A stretch of DNA of 47,722 nucleotides from Candidatus Accumulibacter sp. UBA704 (GTDB lineage: Bacteria > Pseudomonadota > Gammaproteobacteria > Burkholderiales > Rhodocyclaceae), in the NCBI GenBank assembly GCA_002304785.1, contig DBMG01000153.1:1-47722 (forward strand), given 5' to 3'. The notes below the pieces were generated by a model. It searched no databases. It saw only the letters and a list, made by a program, of their open reading frames with translations, and had not been told where the DNA came from. Shown piece by piece: positions 14,390-23,287 of the stretch; position 1 is the stretch's first letter; each line of letters starts with the position of its first letter. The position numbers and the translations under genes are program-made.

Positions 14390-16840
14390 ATGTCCAAACA
14401 AAATGAGGCAGTGCCTGAACAGCGTGGTGAATACTCGATGGTCGAACACCTTGCGCGCCAAGGTGTATCGCGGCGGCAGTTCATGACGGCCTGCTCGGCG
14501 GTGACGGCCACGCTGGTGGTGCCGCCGTTCCTGCGCTCGGGGGCCGCGTTGGCGGTGGAGGCCGTGACGATGGGGAGCGAGCAGACTTTCTGGAGTTCCT
14601 GCGTCGTCAATTGCGGCAGCCGCTGCCCGCTGAAGGTCGTCGTCAGGAATGGGGAAGTGGTGCGCATCGAGGCCGAGAACTCCGGCACCGACAGCTGCGG
14701 TACGCCACACGTGCGCGCCTGCGTGCGCGGCCGGGCGATGCGCCAGCGCCTGTATAGCGAGGAGCGTCTCAAGTATCCGATGAAACGCGTCGGCGCGCGC
14801 GGCGAGGGCAAGTTCGAGCGCATCTCCTGGGACGAGGCTTTCGATACAGTCGCCGCCGCCCTGAGAAAAACGATCGAGAAATACGGTAACGATGCTATCT
14901 ACTACCAGTACGGCTCCGGTACCTACCAACTCGTCGCCGGCCGCGCACCAAACTTCCGCCTGCTCAACCTGCTCGGCGGCTATCTCAATCAGTACGGAAC
15001 GTATTCGAGCGCACAGATCCGCGAAGGCATGCCCTATACCTACGGCGACGGCGGCAACGGCAGCTACATGACCGAGGTGGCCAACGCCAGGCTGTACATC
15101 AGTTTCGGCAACAGTCCGCTGAACACCCGTCAGTCCGGCGGCGGCAAGGGCTACGAGTGGCAGTGCGCCAAGGATGCGGGTAACGTGCGCACGATCCTGA
15201 TCGACCCGATGTACACCGACTCGATGCTCGGCAAGGAAGACGAATGGATTCCGATCCGGCCCGGCACCGATGCGGCGCTGTGCGAAGGCATCGCTTACGT
15301 GCTGATAACCGAGAACAAGGTCGACCAGGCTTTCCTCGATAACTACTGCGTCGGCTACGACGAGAAAACGCTGCCTGCCGGAGCGCCCGCCAAGAGTGAT
15401 TACCGGAACTACATTCTCGGCAACGGCGCCGACAAGCTCGCCAAGACGCCCGGATGGGCTTCGCAGATTACCGGCATCCCGGTCTCGACGATCGTTCGCC
15501 TGGCCCGCGAGATCGGCGACACCAAGCCGGTATTCATTTCGCAGGGCTACGGCGTGCAGCGCCAGGCCAACGGCGAGCAATCGGTGCGTGCGATCGCCAT
15601 GCTGCCGATTCTGACCGGCAACATCGGCCTGCCCGGCACCAATACCGGCGCGCGCGAGGGCGACGTGGAAATGGGCGCTGTCGGCCTGCCGACCGGCGCG
15701 AATCCGGTCAAGGTGGTGATTCCGTTCTTCCTGTGGACCGACGCAATCGAGCGCGGCACGGAAATGACCGCCAAGCGCGACGGCATCCGCGGCGTCGATA
15801 AGCTGAAAGCGCCGATCAAGTTCATGTGGAATTACGCCGGCAACGTGCTGGCCAACCAGCATTCCGACCTCAACCGCACCGACAGGATCCTGCGCGACGA
15901 AACGAAATGCGAGTTCGTGCTGGTCATCGAGAACCAGATGACCGCCTCCGCACGCTACGCCGACATCCTGCTGCCCGACTTGATGTCGCAGGAAAACTTC
16001 GACTACGCCGCCGACGGATACGCCTCGGGAACCGGCAGCTTCCTCGTCGCCTTGCAGCAGGCCGTCAAGCCGCGCTTCGAAGAAAGGAGTTCGTTCGAAA
16101 TCTGCCGTGGCATCGCCAAGCGGTTCGGTGTGGAGGAGAAATTCACCGAAGGCCGCACGCAGGAGCAGTGGGTCGAGTGGTGCTACAACGAGACGCGCAA
16201 GAAGCATCCTGAGCTGCCGGACTTCGCCCAATTCCAGAAACAGGGCATCGCCAAGATGTACAACAAGGGCAAGGCGAACATCGCGCTGGAAGGGTTCCGC
16301 AAGGATCCGATGAAGAACAAGCTGAAGACGCCGTCGGGCAAGATCGAGATCTACTCCGAACGCCTGGCCAGGATCGCCGCCGAGTGGGAACTGCCGCCGG
16401 GCGACGTGATCACGCCGCTGCCGCAGTACGTGACGACCTGGGAGAGCCATCTCGACCCGAAAGCCGCCAAGTACCCGCTGCAGCTCTATGGCCTGCACGG
16501 CCACGGCCGCACCCACTCGACCTACCACAACGTCAAGTGGCTGCGCGAACTGCACCCGGACATGTTGCTGATCAACCCAGTCGATGCTGCCAAGCGCGGC
16601 CTTCAGAACGGCGACCCGGTACGCGTGTTCAACGATCGCGGCACCGTCTTGCTACCGGCCAAGGTCACGCCACGGATCATGCCCGGCGTCGTCGCCTTCC
16701 CGCAGGGCGCCTGGTACAAGCCCAACAAGGCCGGTGTCGACGAGGGCGGATGCATCAACACGCTGACCAGCCTGCGGCCGTCGCCGCTGGCCAAGGCCAA
16801 TCCACAACACACCAACCTGGTCCAGGTCGCCAAGGCTTGA
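14390..16840 (+). CDS. dmsA: DmsA-like molybdopterin oxidoreductase, Tat-exported catalytic subunit
   Basis: An 816-residue protein; AAAGGGAG precedes the ATG at 14390. The Tat signal is S27-R-R-Q-F31 followed by a hydrophobic stretch. C71, C75, C79 and C111 bind a [4Fe-4S] cluster. The sequence follows E. coli DmsA closely (YPMKRVGARGEGKFERISW, DEWIPIRPGTDAAL, FLDNYCVGYDEKTLPA, RPSPLAKANPQHTNLVQV). YSSAQ at 205-209 corresponds to the segment that carries the molybdenum serine in E. coli DmsA. The likely activity is reduction of dimethyl sulfoxide or a related S- or N-oxide with electrons from the DmsB-like subunit. The natural substrate is not proven by sequence. Confidence 0.9.
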   Translation: MSKQNEAVPEQRGEYSMVEHLARQGVSRRQFMTACSAVTATLVVPPFLRSGAALAVEAVTMGSEQTFWSSCVVNCGSRCPLKVVVRNGEVVRIEAENSGTDSCGTPHVRACVRGRAMRQRLYSEERLKYPMKRVGARGEGKFERISWDEAFDTVAAALRKTIEKYGNDAIYYQYGSGTYQLVAGRAPNFRLLNLLGGYLNQYGTYSSAQIREGMPYTYGDGGNGSYMTEVANARLYISFGNSPLNTRQSGGGKGYEWQCAKDAGNVRTILIDPMYTDSMLGKEDEWIPIRPGTDAALCEGIAYVLITENKVDQAFLDNYCVGYDEKTLPAGAPAKSDYRNYILGNGADKLAKTPGWASQITGIPVSTIVRLAREIGDTKPVFISQGYGVQRQANGEQSVRAIAMLPILTGNIGLPGTNTGAREGDVEMGAVGLPTGANPVKVVIPFFLWTDAIERGTEMTAKRDGIRGVDKLKAPIKFMWNYAGNVLANQHSDLNRTDRILRDETKCEFVLVIENQMTASARYADILLPDLMSQENFDYAADGYASGTGSFLVALQQAVKPRFEERSSFEICRGIAKRFGVEEKFTEGRTQEQWVEWCYNETRKKHPELPDFAQFQKQGIAKMYNKGKANIALEGFRKDPMKNKLKTPSGKIEIYSERLARIAAEWELPPGDVITPLPQYVTTWESHLDPKAAKYPLQLYGLHGHGRTHSTYHNVKWLRELHPDMLLINPVDAAKRGLQNGDPVRVFNDRGTVLLPAKVTPRIMPGVVAFPQGAWYKPNKAGVDEGGCINTLTSLRPSPLAKANPQHTNLVQVAKA

Positions 16841-16852
16841 GGGAGAACAAAC

Positions 16853-17473
16853 ATGGCTCAATACGGTTTTTTCGTCGACATGTCGAAGTGCACCGGCTGC
16901 AAGACCTGCCAGGTGGCCTGCAAGGACATGAACAACCTCGAAGTCGGACGCAACTTCCGGCGCGTTTCCGAGTACGCGGGCGGCACCTGGAAAGAAGTCC
17001 ATGGCGCCTGGCAGCAGGACGTTTTCGCCTATTACGTTTCCATCGCGTGCAACCATTGCGCGCAGCCGGCCTGCGTCGAGGTTTGCCCGAAAGGCGCGCT
17101 GGCCAAGCGCGCCGACAACGGGCTGGTGCTTATCGACCAGAACAAATGCATTGGTTGCCGCGACTGCGAAGACGCGTGTCCGTACGGAGCGCCGCAGTAC
17201 AACCGCGCGATCCGTCGCATGACCAAGTGCGACGGCTGCCAGGACCGCCTGGTGGGTGGCGCCCAGCCGAACTGCGTCGATGCCTGCCCGCAGCGGGCGA
17301 TCGAATTCGGCGATATCGGCGAGTTGCGCCGGGTGCACGGCACGCTGGCGGCGGTGGCGCCGTTGCCGGATGCCGCCACGACCAAGCCGTCGCTGGTAAT
17401 CAGGCCGCCACGCAAGGCCCGCCCGGTCGGCGACAAGCTGGGGGCCGTGTGGCCCTTGCCGGTTGAGGACTGA
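16853..17473 (+). CDS. dmsB: DmsB-like four-cluster iron-sulfur subunit
   Basis: A 206-residue ferredoxin-like protein, nearly the same length as E. coli DmsB. Four cysteine groups are visible: CTGCKTCQVAC, CNHCAQPACVEVCP, CIGCRDCEDACP and CDGCQDRLVGG with CVDACP. They should bind four [4Fe-4S] clusters that carry electrons to the catalytic subunit. It starts 12 bases after the dmsA-like gene with GGGAG upstream. It has no signal of its own and would be exported with its Tat-tagged partner. No dmsC follows; a hairpin terminator closes the unit. Confidence 0.93.
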   Translation: MAQYGFFVDMSKCTGCKTCQVACKDMNNLEVGRNFRRVSEYAGGTWKEVHGAWQQDVFAYYVSIACNHCAQPACVEVCPKGALAKRADNGLVLIDQNKCIGCRDCEDACPYGAPQYNRAIRRMTKCDGCQDRLVGGAQPNCVDACPQRAIEFGDIGELRRVHGTLAAVAPLPDAATTKPSLVIRPPRKARPVGDKLGAVWPLPVED

Positions 17474-17494
17474 TACGGACTGATACCGAAAGAA

Positions 17495-17530
17495 AAGCCG
17501 CTATTCCGGTGGAACTCGGAATAACGGCTT
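17495..17530. terminator. Bidirectional terminator between dmsB-like gene and rhlE
   Basis: AAGCCGCTATTCCG (17495-17508) and CGGAATAACGGCTT (17517-17530) form a 14-bp stem with one mismatch and an 8-base loop. CTTCTTC follows on the plus strand and TTTCTTTC on the minus strand, so it can end both converging genes. Confidence 0.8.
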
Positions 17531-17564
17531 CTTCAGGATTCCTTTGCTTCAGCGTGACTGCCGG

Positions 17565-18881
17565 TTAGCGGTGGCGGCTCCCGTTACGATGTGCCGCGCC
17601 GCTGCCGGGCTTGCCTGCCGGGGCGGCTGTCCTGGCCGGAGCCTTGGGTTTGCTCGTCCGCGACGCGCCTCCCGGCCGTCCGCCCGCCGGGCGTTGTCCG
17701 CCGCGCGCTCCGGCCGAGCGCATCTGGATCGGTTCGGGACGGATAGTCGGGTCCGGCTCGTAACCGGGATGCGCCATTACGTCGATCGGCTTCTTGATCA
17801 ACCGCTCGATGTCCTTGAGCAGCTTGTGCTCATCGACACAGACCAGAGAAATCGCCGATCCTTCGGACCCGGCGCGGCCGGTGCGGCCGATGCGGTGCAC
17901 ATAATCCTCGGGCACGTTCGGTAACTCGTAGTTGACCACGTGCGGCAGTTCGTCGATGTCGATGCCGCGTGCCGCGATGTCGGTAGCGACCAGTACGTGC
18001 AGCTTGCCGGTCTTGAAGTTGGCCAGCGCTCGCGTGCGGGCGTTCTGGCTCTTGTTGCCGTGGATGGCGTCGGCCTCGATGCCGGCCTTGAGCAGTTTTT
18101 CCGCCAGCCCGTTGGCGCCCCACTTGGTGCGGGTGAACACCAGTACCTGGTACCAGCCTTTCTCCTTGATCAGGTCGACCAGCAGGTCGCGCTTGCGCTC
18201 CCGGTCAACCTTGTAAACGTATTGAGTGACGAGGTCGGGCGCGGTGTTGCGGCGTTCCGATTCGACGTATTCGGGATTGACCAGGAAGCTGCCGGCCAGC
18301 GTGCGGATCTCGTCGGAGAAGGTCGCCGAGAACAGCAGGTTCTGGCGCTTTTTCGGCAGCAGGGCGAGCACCTTCCGAATGTCGTGGATGAAGCCCATGT
18401 CGAGCATACGGTCGGCCTCGTCGAGGACCAGCACGTCGATGCCGGAGAGGTCGACGGTGCGCTGCTGCGCGTGGTCGAGCAGTCGGCCCGGTGTGGCTAC
18501 CAGGATGTCGACGCCTTTCTTGAGCGCGGCGATCTGCGGGTTGATGCCGACGCCGCCAAAGATCACCAGCGACTTGAAGGGCAGGTGGGCGCCGTAGGTG
18601 CGCACGCTATCCTCGACCTGCGCCGCGAGTTCGCGCGTGGGCGTCAGGATCAGTACGCGGATCTTGCGCGGGCCGGTGGACTTTCCGGCCGCCAGGCGGT
18701 TGAGGATCGGCAGCGTGAAGCCGGCGGTCTTGCCGGTGCCCGTCTGGGCGCACGCCATCAGGTCATGCCCGGCGAGAACGACGGGAATGGCCTGGGCCTG
18801 GATCGGAGTGGGAATTTCATAGCCTTGATCGGCAATGGCACGCAGGATCTCGGGGGCGAGACCCAGTTCGGTGAATTTCAC
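17565..18881 (-). CDS. rhlE: DEAD-box ATP-dependent RNA helicase, RhlE type
   Basis: A 438-residue helicase. The N-terminal Q motif region is FTELGLAPEIL/GYEIPTPIQ. Motif I is AQTGTGKT, Ia PTRELAAQ, Ib TPGRLLD, II DEAD, III SAT; the second domain has VATDIAARGIDI and HRIGRTGRAG. The C-terminal tail of about 60 residues is rich in Gly, Pro, Ala and Arg, as in RhlE, and should bind RNA. The family acts in ribosome assembly and RNA decay. It is convergent with the dmsAB-like pair and stands alone. Confidence 0.93.
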   Translation of the reverse strand: MKFTELGLAPEILRAIADQGYEIPTPIQAQAIPVVLAGHDLMACAQTGTGKTAGFTLPILNRLAAGKSTGPRKIRVLILTPTRELAAQVEDSVRTYGAHLPFKSLVIFGGVGINPQIAALKKGVDILVATPGRLLDHAQQRTVDLSGIDVLVLDEADRMLDMGFIHDIRKVLALLPKKRQNLLFSATFSDEIRTLAGSFLVNPEYVESERRNTAPDLVTQYVYKVDRERKRDLLVDLIKEKGWYQVLVFTRTKWGANGLAEKLLKAGIEADAIHGNKSQNARTRALANFKTGKLHVLVATDIAARGIDIDELPHVVNYELPNVPEDYVHRIGRTGRAGSEGSAISLVCVDEHKLLKDIERLIKKPIDVMAHPGYEPDPTIRPEPIQMRSAGARGGQRPAGGRPGGASRTSKPKAPARTAAPAGKPGSGAAHRNGSRHR

Positions 18882-19137
18882 GGGTGAGAACTCCAGGCAT
18901 CTGCCATGCGTGCGCGGATGAACGCTGATGCACGAACCAGTCTGGGCAGATGCGCAGGGATTGTTGAGTCAGGCCCGGCGGAGTTGCCAGGCTCGATCTG
19001 ACGAGCGCCAAGACTGATGAATGGCGCTACGAGGAGGCGCGATCCTAACACGGATCGGGCTGGCCTGGTCGGAATTGTCCGGGATATCCCGCGCGCAGAC
19101 TCCGCCACGCCTTGCCTTGCAATGGGGGCGGCTGTCG

Positions 19138-20118
19138 TCAGGGGCGCGATACTATCCGCACCAGGCGGTCGTTGCCCGATTCGGCCCCCCAAACCTCGCC
19201 ATGGCGGCCCAGCAACTGCCGCACGGTGGCGCCGGCGCGGTTCGACGGATAGCTCTCGAACGTCTCGCTGCGCGGATCGAAGCGAACGATGGCGTTGCTC
19301 TCCCATTCGGTGAGCCACACCTTGTCGTGCTCGTCGACCCACACCGCATAGGCGTGTGCGTTACCCGGCAATTTCCACTCCTTCCATGTCCGGCCGGCCG
19401 GATCGTAGCGACCTACATGGCCGGTATTCCAGTAGCTGACCCAGATGTTTCCACGCGAATCGGACCATACGCGCCGAGCGCCTTGGCGCGGCGTCGGAGG
19501 ATCGATCACGGTTGCTTCGCCTGTGTCCATGTCGATGCGCGCGATATGGCTGCCGGCCAGAGATGCGTAATACACGTCTCCGTCCGGAGTGGCGGCAATG
19601 CCGTACGGGCCGCGCCCGCGTGGGGACTTCCAGACTTTCATGTCGCCGCTGTCGATCACCAGTCGACCGTAGTAGCCGCCTTGTCCGGTAAACCACACGC
19701 GGCCGCGCCGGTCGAAAGCGAGGGTGTTCAGATTGGCTCCGGCAGCGTCGGCCGGGAGAGACCAGGAGCGTAAGGTGCGGTTCTTCGGGTCGTAACGTAC
19801 GATGGCATTCAGTCCGCTGTCGGTAATCCATGCCGCGCCATCGGGGCCGACGATCACGCCATGCGGCGACGAACCGGCGCCGAGCGCAATTTCGTCAACC
19901 CGACCGGTGCGCGGTTCGAGGATGCCGAGCTTGCCGGTGTGTTGCGCCGTGTAGTACACGGGGCCATTGGCTTCCGGCGCGGCCGCCACATCATGTGGGT
20001 GCGATCCCGGTTTAACGTCGAAATAGCTGGGGGCATCGGCGGCACCATTGGCGATGCATACAAACGACGCCACTAACAGGGCCGAGAACCAGAGGAACGG
20101 GAGTTTTCGGGGGGACAT
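19138..20118 (-). CDS. Exported Vgb-like (virginiamycin B lyase family) beta-propeller
   Basis: The ATG at 20116-20118 is chosen because GGAGG lies five bases upstream; an in-frame ATG four codons earlier lacks a site. The 326-residue product has a signal peptide (FSALLVASFVCIANGAADA) and seven-blade propeller repeats such as SSPHGVIVGPDGAAWITDSG, RGPYGIAATPDGDVYYAS and AYAVWVDEHDKVWLTEWESN. The repeats match Vgb streptogramin lyases, cytoplasmic enzymes in staphylococci. An exported relative in a betaproteobacterium is unlikely to be a resistance enzyme, and its real substrate is unknown. It follows the pirin gene by 19 bases on the same strand. Confidence 0.82.
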   Translation of the reverse strand: MSPRKLPFLWFSALLVASFVCIANGAADAPSYFDVKPGSHPHDVAAAPEANGPVYYTAQHTGKLGILEPRTGRVDEIALGAGSSPHGVIVGPDGAAWITDSGLNAIVRYDPKNRTLRSWSLPADAAGANLNTLAFDRRGRVWFTGQGGYYGRLVIDSGDMKVWKSPRGRGPYGIAATPDGDVYYASLAGSHIARIDMDTGEATVIDPPTPRQGARRVWSDSRGNIWVSYWNTGHVGRYDPAGRTWKEWKLPGNAHAYAVWVDEHDKVWLTEWESNAIVRFDPRSETFESYPSNRAGATVRQLLGRHGEVWGAESGNDRLVRIVSRP

Positions 20119-20137
20119 CGTGTCCTCCATTCGGCGG

Positions 20138-21082
20138 TCAGGTTGTTGTCCAGGGTGGCAGGGGCGCCTTCAGACGTTCGCCGGGATAACCGCGCCCCGT
20201 TCCGAAGCGGGCATCGCCGGAGTTCCATTCGGCGGCGGCGCGTGTCAGTTCCTCCCGGCTACGCCCGACGAAATTCCACCACATCAGTATTTCTTCCCCA
20301 AAAGGCGCGCCACCGATCAGGAGCAGGCGCGCCGGGCTTGTGCTGCTCACCCGCAACTGATCACTTCCGCTGCCCAAATAAAGCAACTGACCGACGTGCA
20401 GCACCTGGCTGTCGATAGTGGCTTGTCCTTCCAGCATCAGCACGCCAAATTCGAAGCCTGCGGGCACATCCAGCGTAGTTGCGGCCTCACCGCCAGTCAT
20501 GAAATCCAGGCTCAGCAGCGGAGTGAAGACCCGCGTCGGAGCTTGCTCGCCAAGTGCTTCACCAACGAGTAGCGTGATGCGGAAACCGTCGCGCTCGATA
20601 ACCGGCAATTTCGGGTAGTGATCGAACGCCGGTTCGCAGTGGCGCACGGCCTCGGGGAGAGCAATCCACAGTTGTGCGCCGTGCAGTTGCGACGAGCGCG
20701 TGCCGGGCGACTCCTCGGAATGGCTGATGCCGCGACCGGCCGTCATCAGGTTGACCTGACCGGGCCGGATGATCTGCTCGTACCCCAAGCTGTCGCGATG
20801 CAGGATCTCACCGGCCAGCGGCCAAGTGAACGTTTGCAGCGCGGTGTGCGGATGCGGCCCGACACGCAGGCCGTGTCCACGCGTTACGTCTACCGGTCCA
20901 AAGTGATCGAGGAAGCACCACGCGCCGATCATGCGGCACGGGGCGCTGGGCAGGGCGCGACGGATGGTCATGCCATCGCCGAGCAGCGCATCGCGTGTCG
21001 GGATGACTTGCGGTGCCGGCGAATGGGCAGCTTGGTGACGGTTGCCGGGGTCTTGCTGCCGGCACTGATTCAGGACGTTCAC
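20138..21082 (-). CDS. Pirin-family cupin protein
   Basis: A 314-residue protein starting with GTG at 21080-21082, preceded by TGAGGA at good spacing. The pirin pattern is clear: FLDHFGPVDV, GVGPHPH-type metal site (RVGPHPHTALQTFTW), AGRGISHSEESP and QLHGAQLWIALP, then a C-terminal cupin with LIGGAPFGEEILMWWNF. Pirins bind iron or another metal; some have quercetinase activity and some bind enzymes or regulators. It is the upstream gene of a likely two-gene unit with the Vgb-like protein, and is divergent from tsaB. The 250-base gap to tsaB holds no supported gene. Confidence 0.92.
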   Translation of the reverse strand: MNVLNQCRQQDPGNRHQAAHSPAPQVIPTRDALLGDGMTIRRALPSAPCRMIGAWCFLDHFGPVDVTRGHGLRVGPHPHTALQTFTWPLAGEILHRDSLGYEQIIRPGQVNLMTAGRGISHSEESPGTRSSQLHGAQLWIALPEAVRHCEPAFDHYPKLPVIERDGFRITLLVGEALGEQAPTRVFTPLLSLDFMTGGEAATTLDVPAGFEFGVLMLEGQATIDSQVLHVGQLLYLGSGSDQLRVSSTSPARLLLIGGAPFGEEILMWWNFVGRSREELTRAAAEWNSGDARFGTGRGYPGERLKAPLPPWTTT

Positions 21083-21332
21083 AAGATTGTCCTCAACAGG
21101 GATTCAGTGGACTCTCAATATGGCAATAGGACGCCAGGCGAGTTGCCGAGTTCCGGTTGGGGTGCGAACGAAATTATGTTGGGTCCTCTTCGTGGCAAGC
21201 GCATCCCTCGTCGTGTGCGGCGGCAGCCAGTTCGTTCAGGATGCCACAGTCGCCGGCCAGGCGGCTGGGGCCTCACTGCAGATGTGAATGCGAGGTAGGA
21301 GGGGGGGATGTCTGCGGGTAAAATAGCTCCCC

Positions 21333-22010
21333 ATGAAAATCCTCGCTCTCGAAACCGCGACCGATCCCGGTTCCATAGCCCTATGGCTTGATGGGAAGGT
21401 CATCGCGCGCCGCTGCCCGGATAATCTGTCCAATTCCGCGACATTGCTGCCTGTTGCCGAAGAGGCTATCAAGGAAGCCGGTTTGGGGTTTGCCGAACTG
21501 GACGGGATCGCCTTCGGCATGGGGCCGGGCTCCTTTACCGGATTGCGCGTTTCCTGCGGAGTGGCGCAGGGGTTGGCTTTTGCGCGCGACCTGCCGCTCC
21601 TGGGGGTCGGTACGCTCGATGCCATGGCGTTGGCGAGCGGGGGCGAGCGCGTCATCGTGGCCCTGGATGCGCGCATGGGCGAAGTCTATTTCGGAGTTTT
21701 TGCCAGCGGCGTCCTGCAAGGTAGCATCGGCGTCTACGCGCCGGATAGCGTGCCGGTGCCGGATTCCACCGGCTGGCTTGCCTGCGGAAACGGACTCGCC
21801 GCTTATCCGGTGCTGCGGGAGCGCCTTTCCGCGGTGGTCGCCGAATGGCGGCCGGAGATCATGCCGCATGCCGAATTTGTCGTTCGTCTGGCCGCGCCGC
21901 GCATCGAGCGCGGAGAGCGGATCGATCCGGCTGACGCCGCACCCCTCTACGTGCGCGACAAGGTGGCCAAGACGGTGGCCGAGCGCCTGGCTGAAGGAGG
22001 CCGCGCCTGA
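21333..22010 (+). CDS. tsaB: tRNA threonylcarbamoyladenosine biosynthesis protein TsaB
   Basis: A 225-residue member of the ASKHA fold family. It opens with MKILALETATDPGSIALW and has the GMGPGSFTGLRVSCGVAQGL segment diagnostic of TsaB/YeaZ. With TsaD and TsaE it makes the t6A base at position 37 of ANN-decoding tRNAs. Length is normal. TAAAAT at 21319-21324 may be the -10 box. Its stop codon overlaps the start of rimI, the usual pairing in proteobacteria. Confidence 0.95.
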   Translation: MKILALETATDPGSIALWLDGKVIARRCPDNLSNSATLLPVAEEAIKEAGLGFAELDGIAFGMGPGSFTGLRVSCGVAQGLAFARDLPLLGVGTLDAMALASGGERVIVALDARMGEVYFGVFASGVLQGSIGVYAPDSVPVPDSTGWLACGNGLAAYPVLRERLSAVVAEWRPEIMPHAEFVVRLAAPRIERGERIDPADAAPLYVRDKVAKTVAERLAEGGRA

Positions 22011-22486
22011 TGAGCGCCGTGCTTGAACCGGCCGTCGAATTGCTGCCCATGTCCGAGTGCGACCTGGATGAGGTTCTGCGCATTGAGTACCGCGCCTATT
22101 CCCATCCGTGGAGCCGGGCCAACTTTGCCGATTCGATCACCAGCGGCTACAGCTGCTGGGTTTGCCGCATCGGGGGCGAATTGGTCGGATACTACGTGCT
22201 CATGATGGCCGTGGACGAGGCGCATCTGCTCAACGTCGCGGTTGCCGAGAAGCGCCAGGGCCTGGGTTTTGGCGCCCGCCTGTTGCGCCAGGCGATGAAT
22301 ACTGCCAGAGCGGCCGGAGCCTCGACGCTCCTGCTGGAAGTCCGCCCTTCCAACGAAAGGGCCTTGGCGCTCTATCGACATTTCGGCTTTCGGCAGATCG
22401 GCGTTCGTCGAGGCTACTATCCGGCGATCGGTGGCCGGGAGGATGCTTTGGTCCTGACGCATAAGCTGGAAGAGGCGCGGGCATGA
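22010..22486 (+). CDS. rimI: Ribosomal protein bS18 N-alpha-acetyltransferase RimI
   Basis: A 158-residue GNAT acetyltransferase. The acetyl-CoA binding motif is VAVEKRQGLGFGARLL-like (VAEKRQGLGFGARLL), followed by LLLEVRPSNERALALYRHFGF and RRGYYP, the RimI signature. It acetylates the N-terminus of ribosomal protein bS18. The start overlaps the tsaB stop by one base and the end overlaps the next gene, so tsaB-rimI-udg is one transcript. Confidence 0.94.
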   Translation: MSAVLEPAVELLPMSECDLDEVLRIEYRAYSHPWSRANFADSITSGYSCWVCRIGGELVGYYVLMMAVDEAHLLNVAVAEKRQGLGFGARLLRQAMNTARAAGASTLLLEVRPSNERALALYRHFGFRQIGVRRGYYPAIGGREDALVLTHKLEEARA

Positions 22487-23268
22487 GCTTGTCAAGGAAG
22501 GAAGTCCTCGAGGAGATGGGGCTCTCGCCGGTGTGGGTCCGGCGCGATGGTCCACCGGTTGCGCGGCGGGCGCCTACGGATGCCGGCACGGCAGCCAGGG
22601 GCGACGAGCGTGCTCCGCCGGTCCGCGAGGAGAATAGATCAGCCGCCACCTCGAGCACTATCGGGGCAGTGGATCCGTCGGTCGGTGTCGAACGCATGGA
22701 CTGGAATCTGTTGCGCCGGAGTATCTCCGAGTGCCGCGCCTGTGGCCTGTGCGCCGAGCGACAGCAGGCCGTTCCCGGCGTGGGCGATGAAAACGCCGGC
22801 TGGCTGTTCGTCGGGGAGGGGCCGGGAGCCGAGGAGGATGCGCGCGGCGAACCTTTCGTCGGTCAGGCGGGCAGGCTGCTCGATGCCATGCTGGCAGCCA
22901 TCGGGCTCAAGCGCGGCGAGGATGTCTATATCGCCAATGCCGTGAAATGTCGCCCACCGGGCAATCGCACGCCGGAGTCGGCGGAAATGGCGGCGTGTTT
23001 CCCGTTCCTGAAACGGCAGATTGCGCTCATCCAGCCGAAACTGATCGTCCTGCTCGGTCGCGCCGCAGTCAGTTCGGTCCTGGGAGAAGAGGGCTCGCTG
23101 GCCAGCCTGCGCGGCAAGACGCTGGCTTTCCGGGAGGGCGATCGCGAAATTCCGGTACTGGCGACCTATCACCCGGCGTACCTGCTGCGCAATCTTCCCG
23201 ACAAGGCCAAGGCGTGGGAAGACCTGTGCCGGGCGAGGGCGCTGATGAGAAAGCTGCAAGGGAAATAG
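22483..23268 (+). CDS. Family 4 uracil-DNA glycosylase with [4Fe-4S] cluster
   Basis: A 261-residue protein that overlaps rimI by four bases. Residues 1-70 are a variable, probably flexible lead. From MDWNLLRRSISECRACGLC on it follows type 4/5 UDGs: CRACGLC for the cluster, VGEGPGAEEDARGEPFVGQA at the active site, NAVKCRPPGNRTP, and ATYHPAYLLR near the end. It removes uracil from DNA formed by cytosine deamination. The position after rimI is common in betaproteobacteria. Confidence 0.92.
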   Translation: MSLSRKEVLEEMGLSPVWVRRDGPPVARRAPTDAGTAARGDERAPPVREENRSAATSSTIGAVDPSVGVERMDWNLLRRSISECRACGLCAERQQAVPGVGDENAGWLFVGEGPGAEEDARGEPFVGQAGRLLDAMLAAIGLKRGEDVYIANAVKCRPPGNRTPESAEMAACFPFLKRQIALIQPKLIVLLGRAAVSSVLGEEGSLASLRGKTLAFREGDREIPVLATYHPAYLLRNLPDKAKAWEDLCRARALMRKLQGK

Positions 23269-23287
23269 ACGGAAACAGAAGACCGGA

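Noticed and set aside
14340..14390. FNR-type box (TTGAT-N4-ATCAA) expected ahead of an anaerobic reductase
   Set aside because: No match was found close to the dmsA-like start.
14093..16555. Minus-strand open frame of 820 codons opposite the dmsA-like gene
   Set aside because: It is the antisense shadow of a GC-rich conserved gene; its amino-acid composition is abnormal and it runs across the pseudogene boundary.
19138..20118. Streptogramin resistance gene
   Set aside because: The fold matches Vgb, but the signal peptide and the chromosomal context next to a pirin gene argue against a resistance role.
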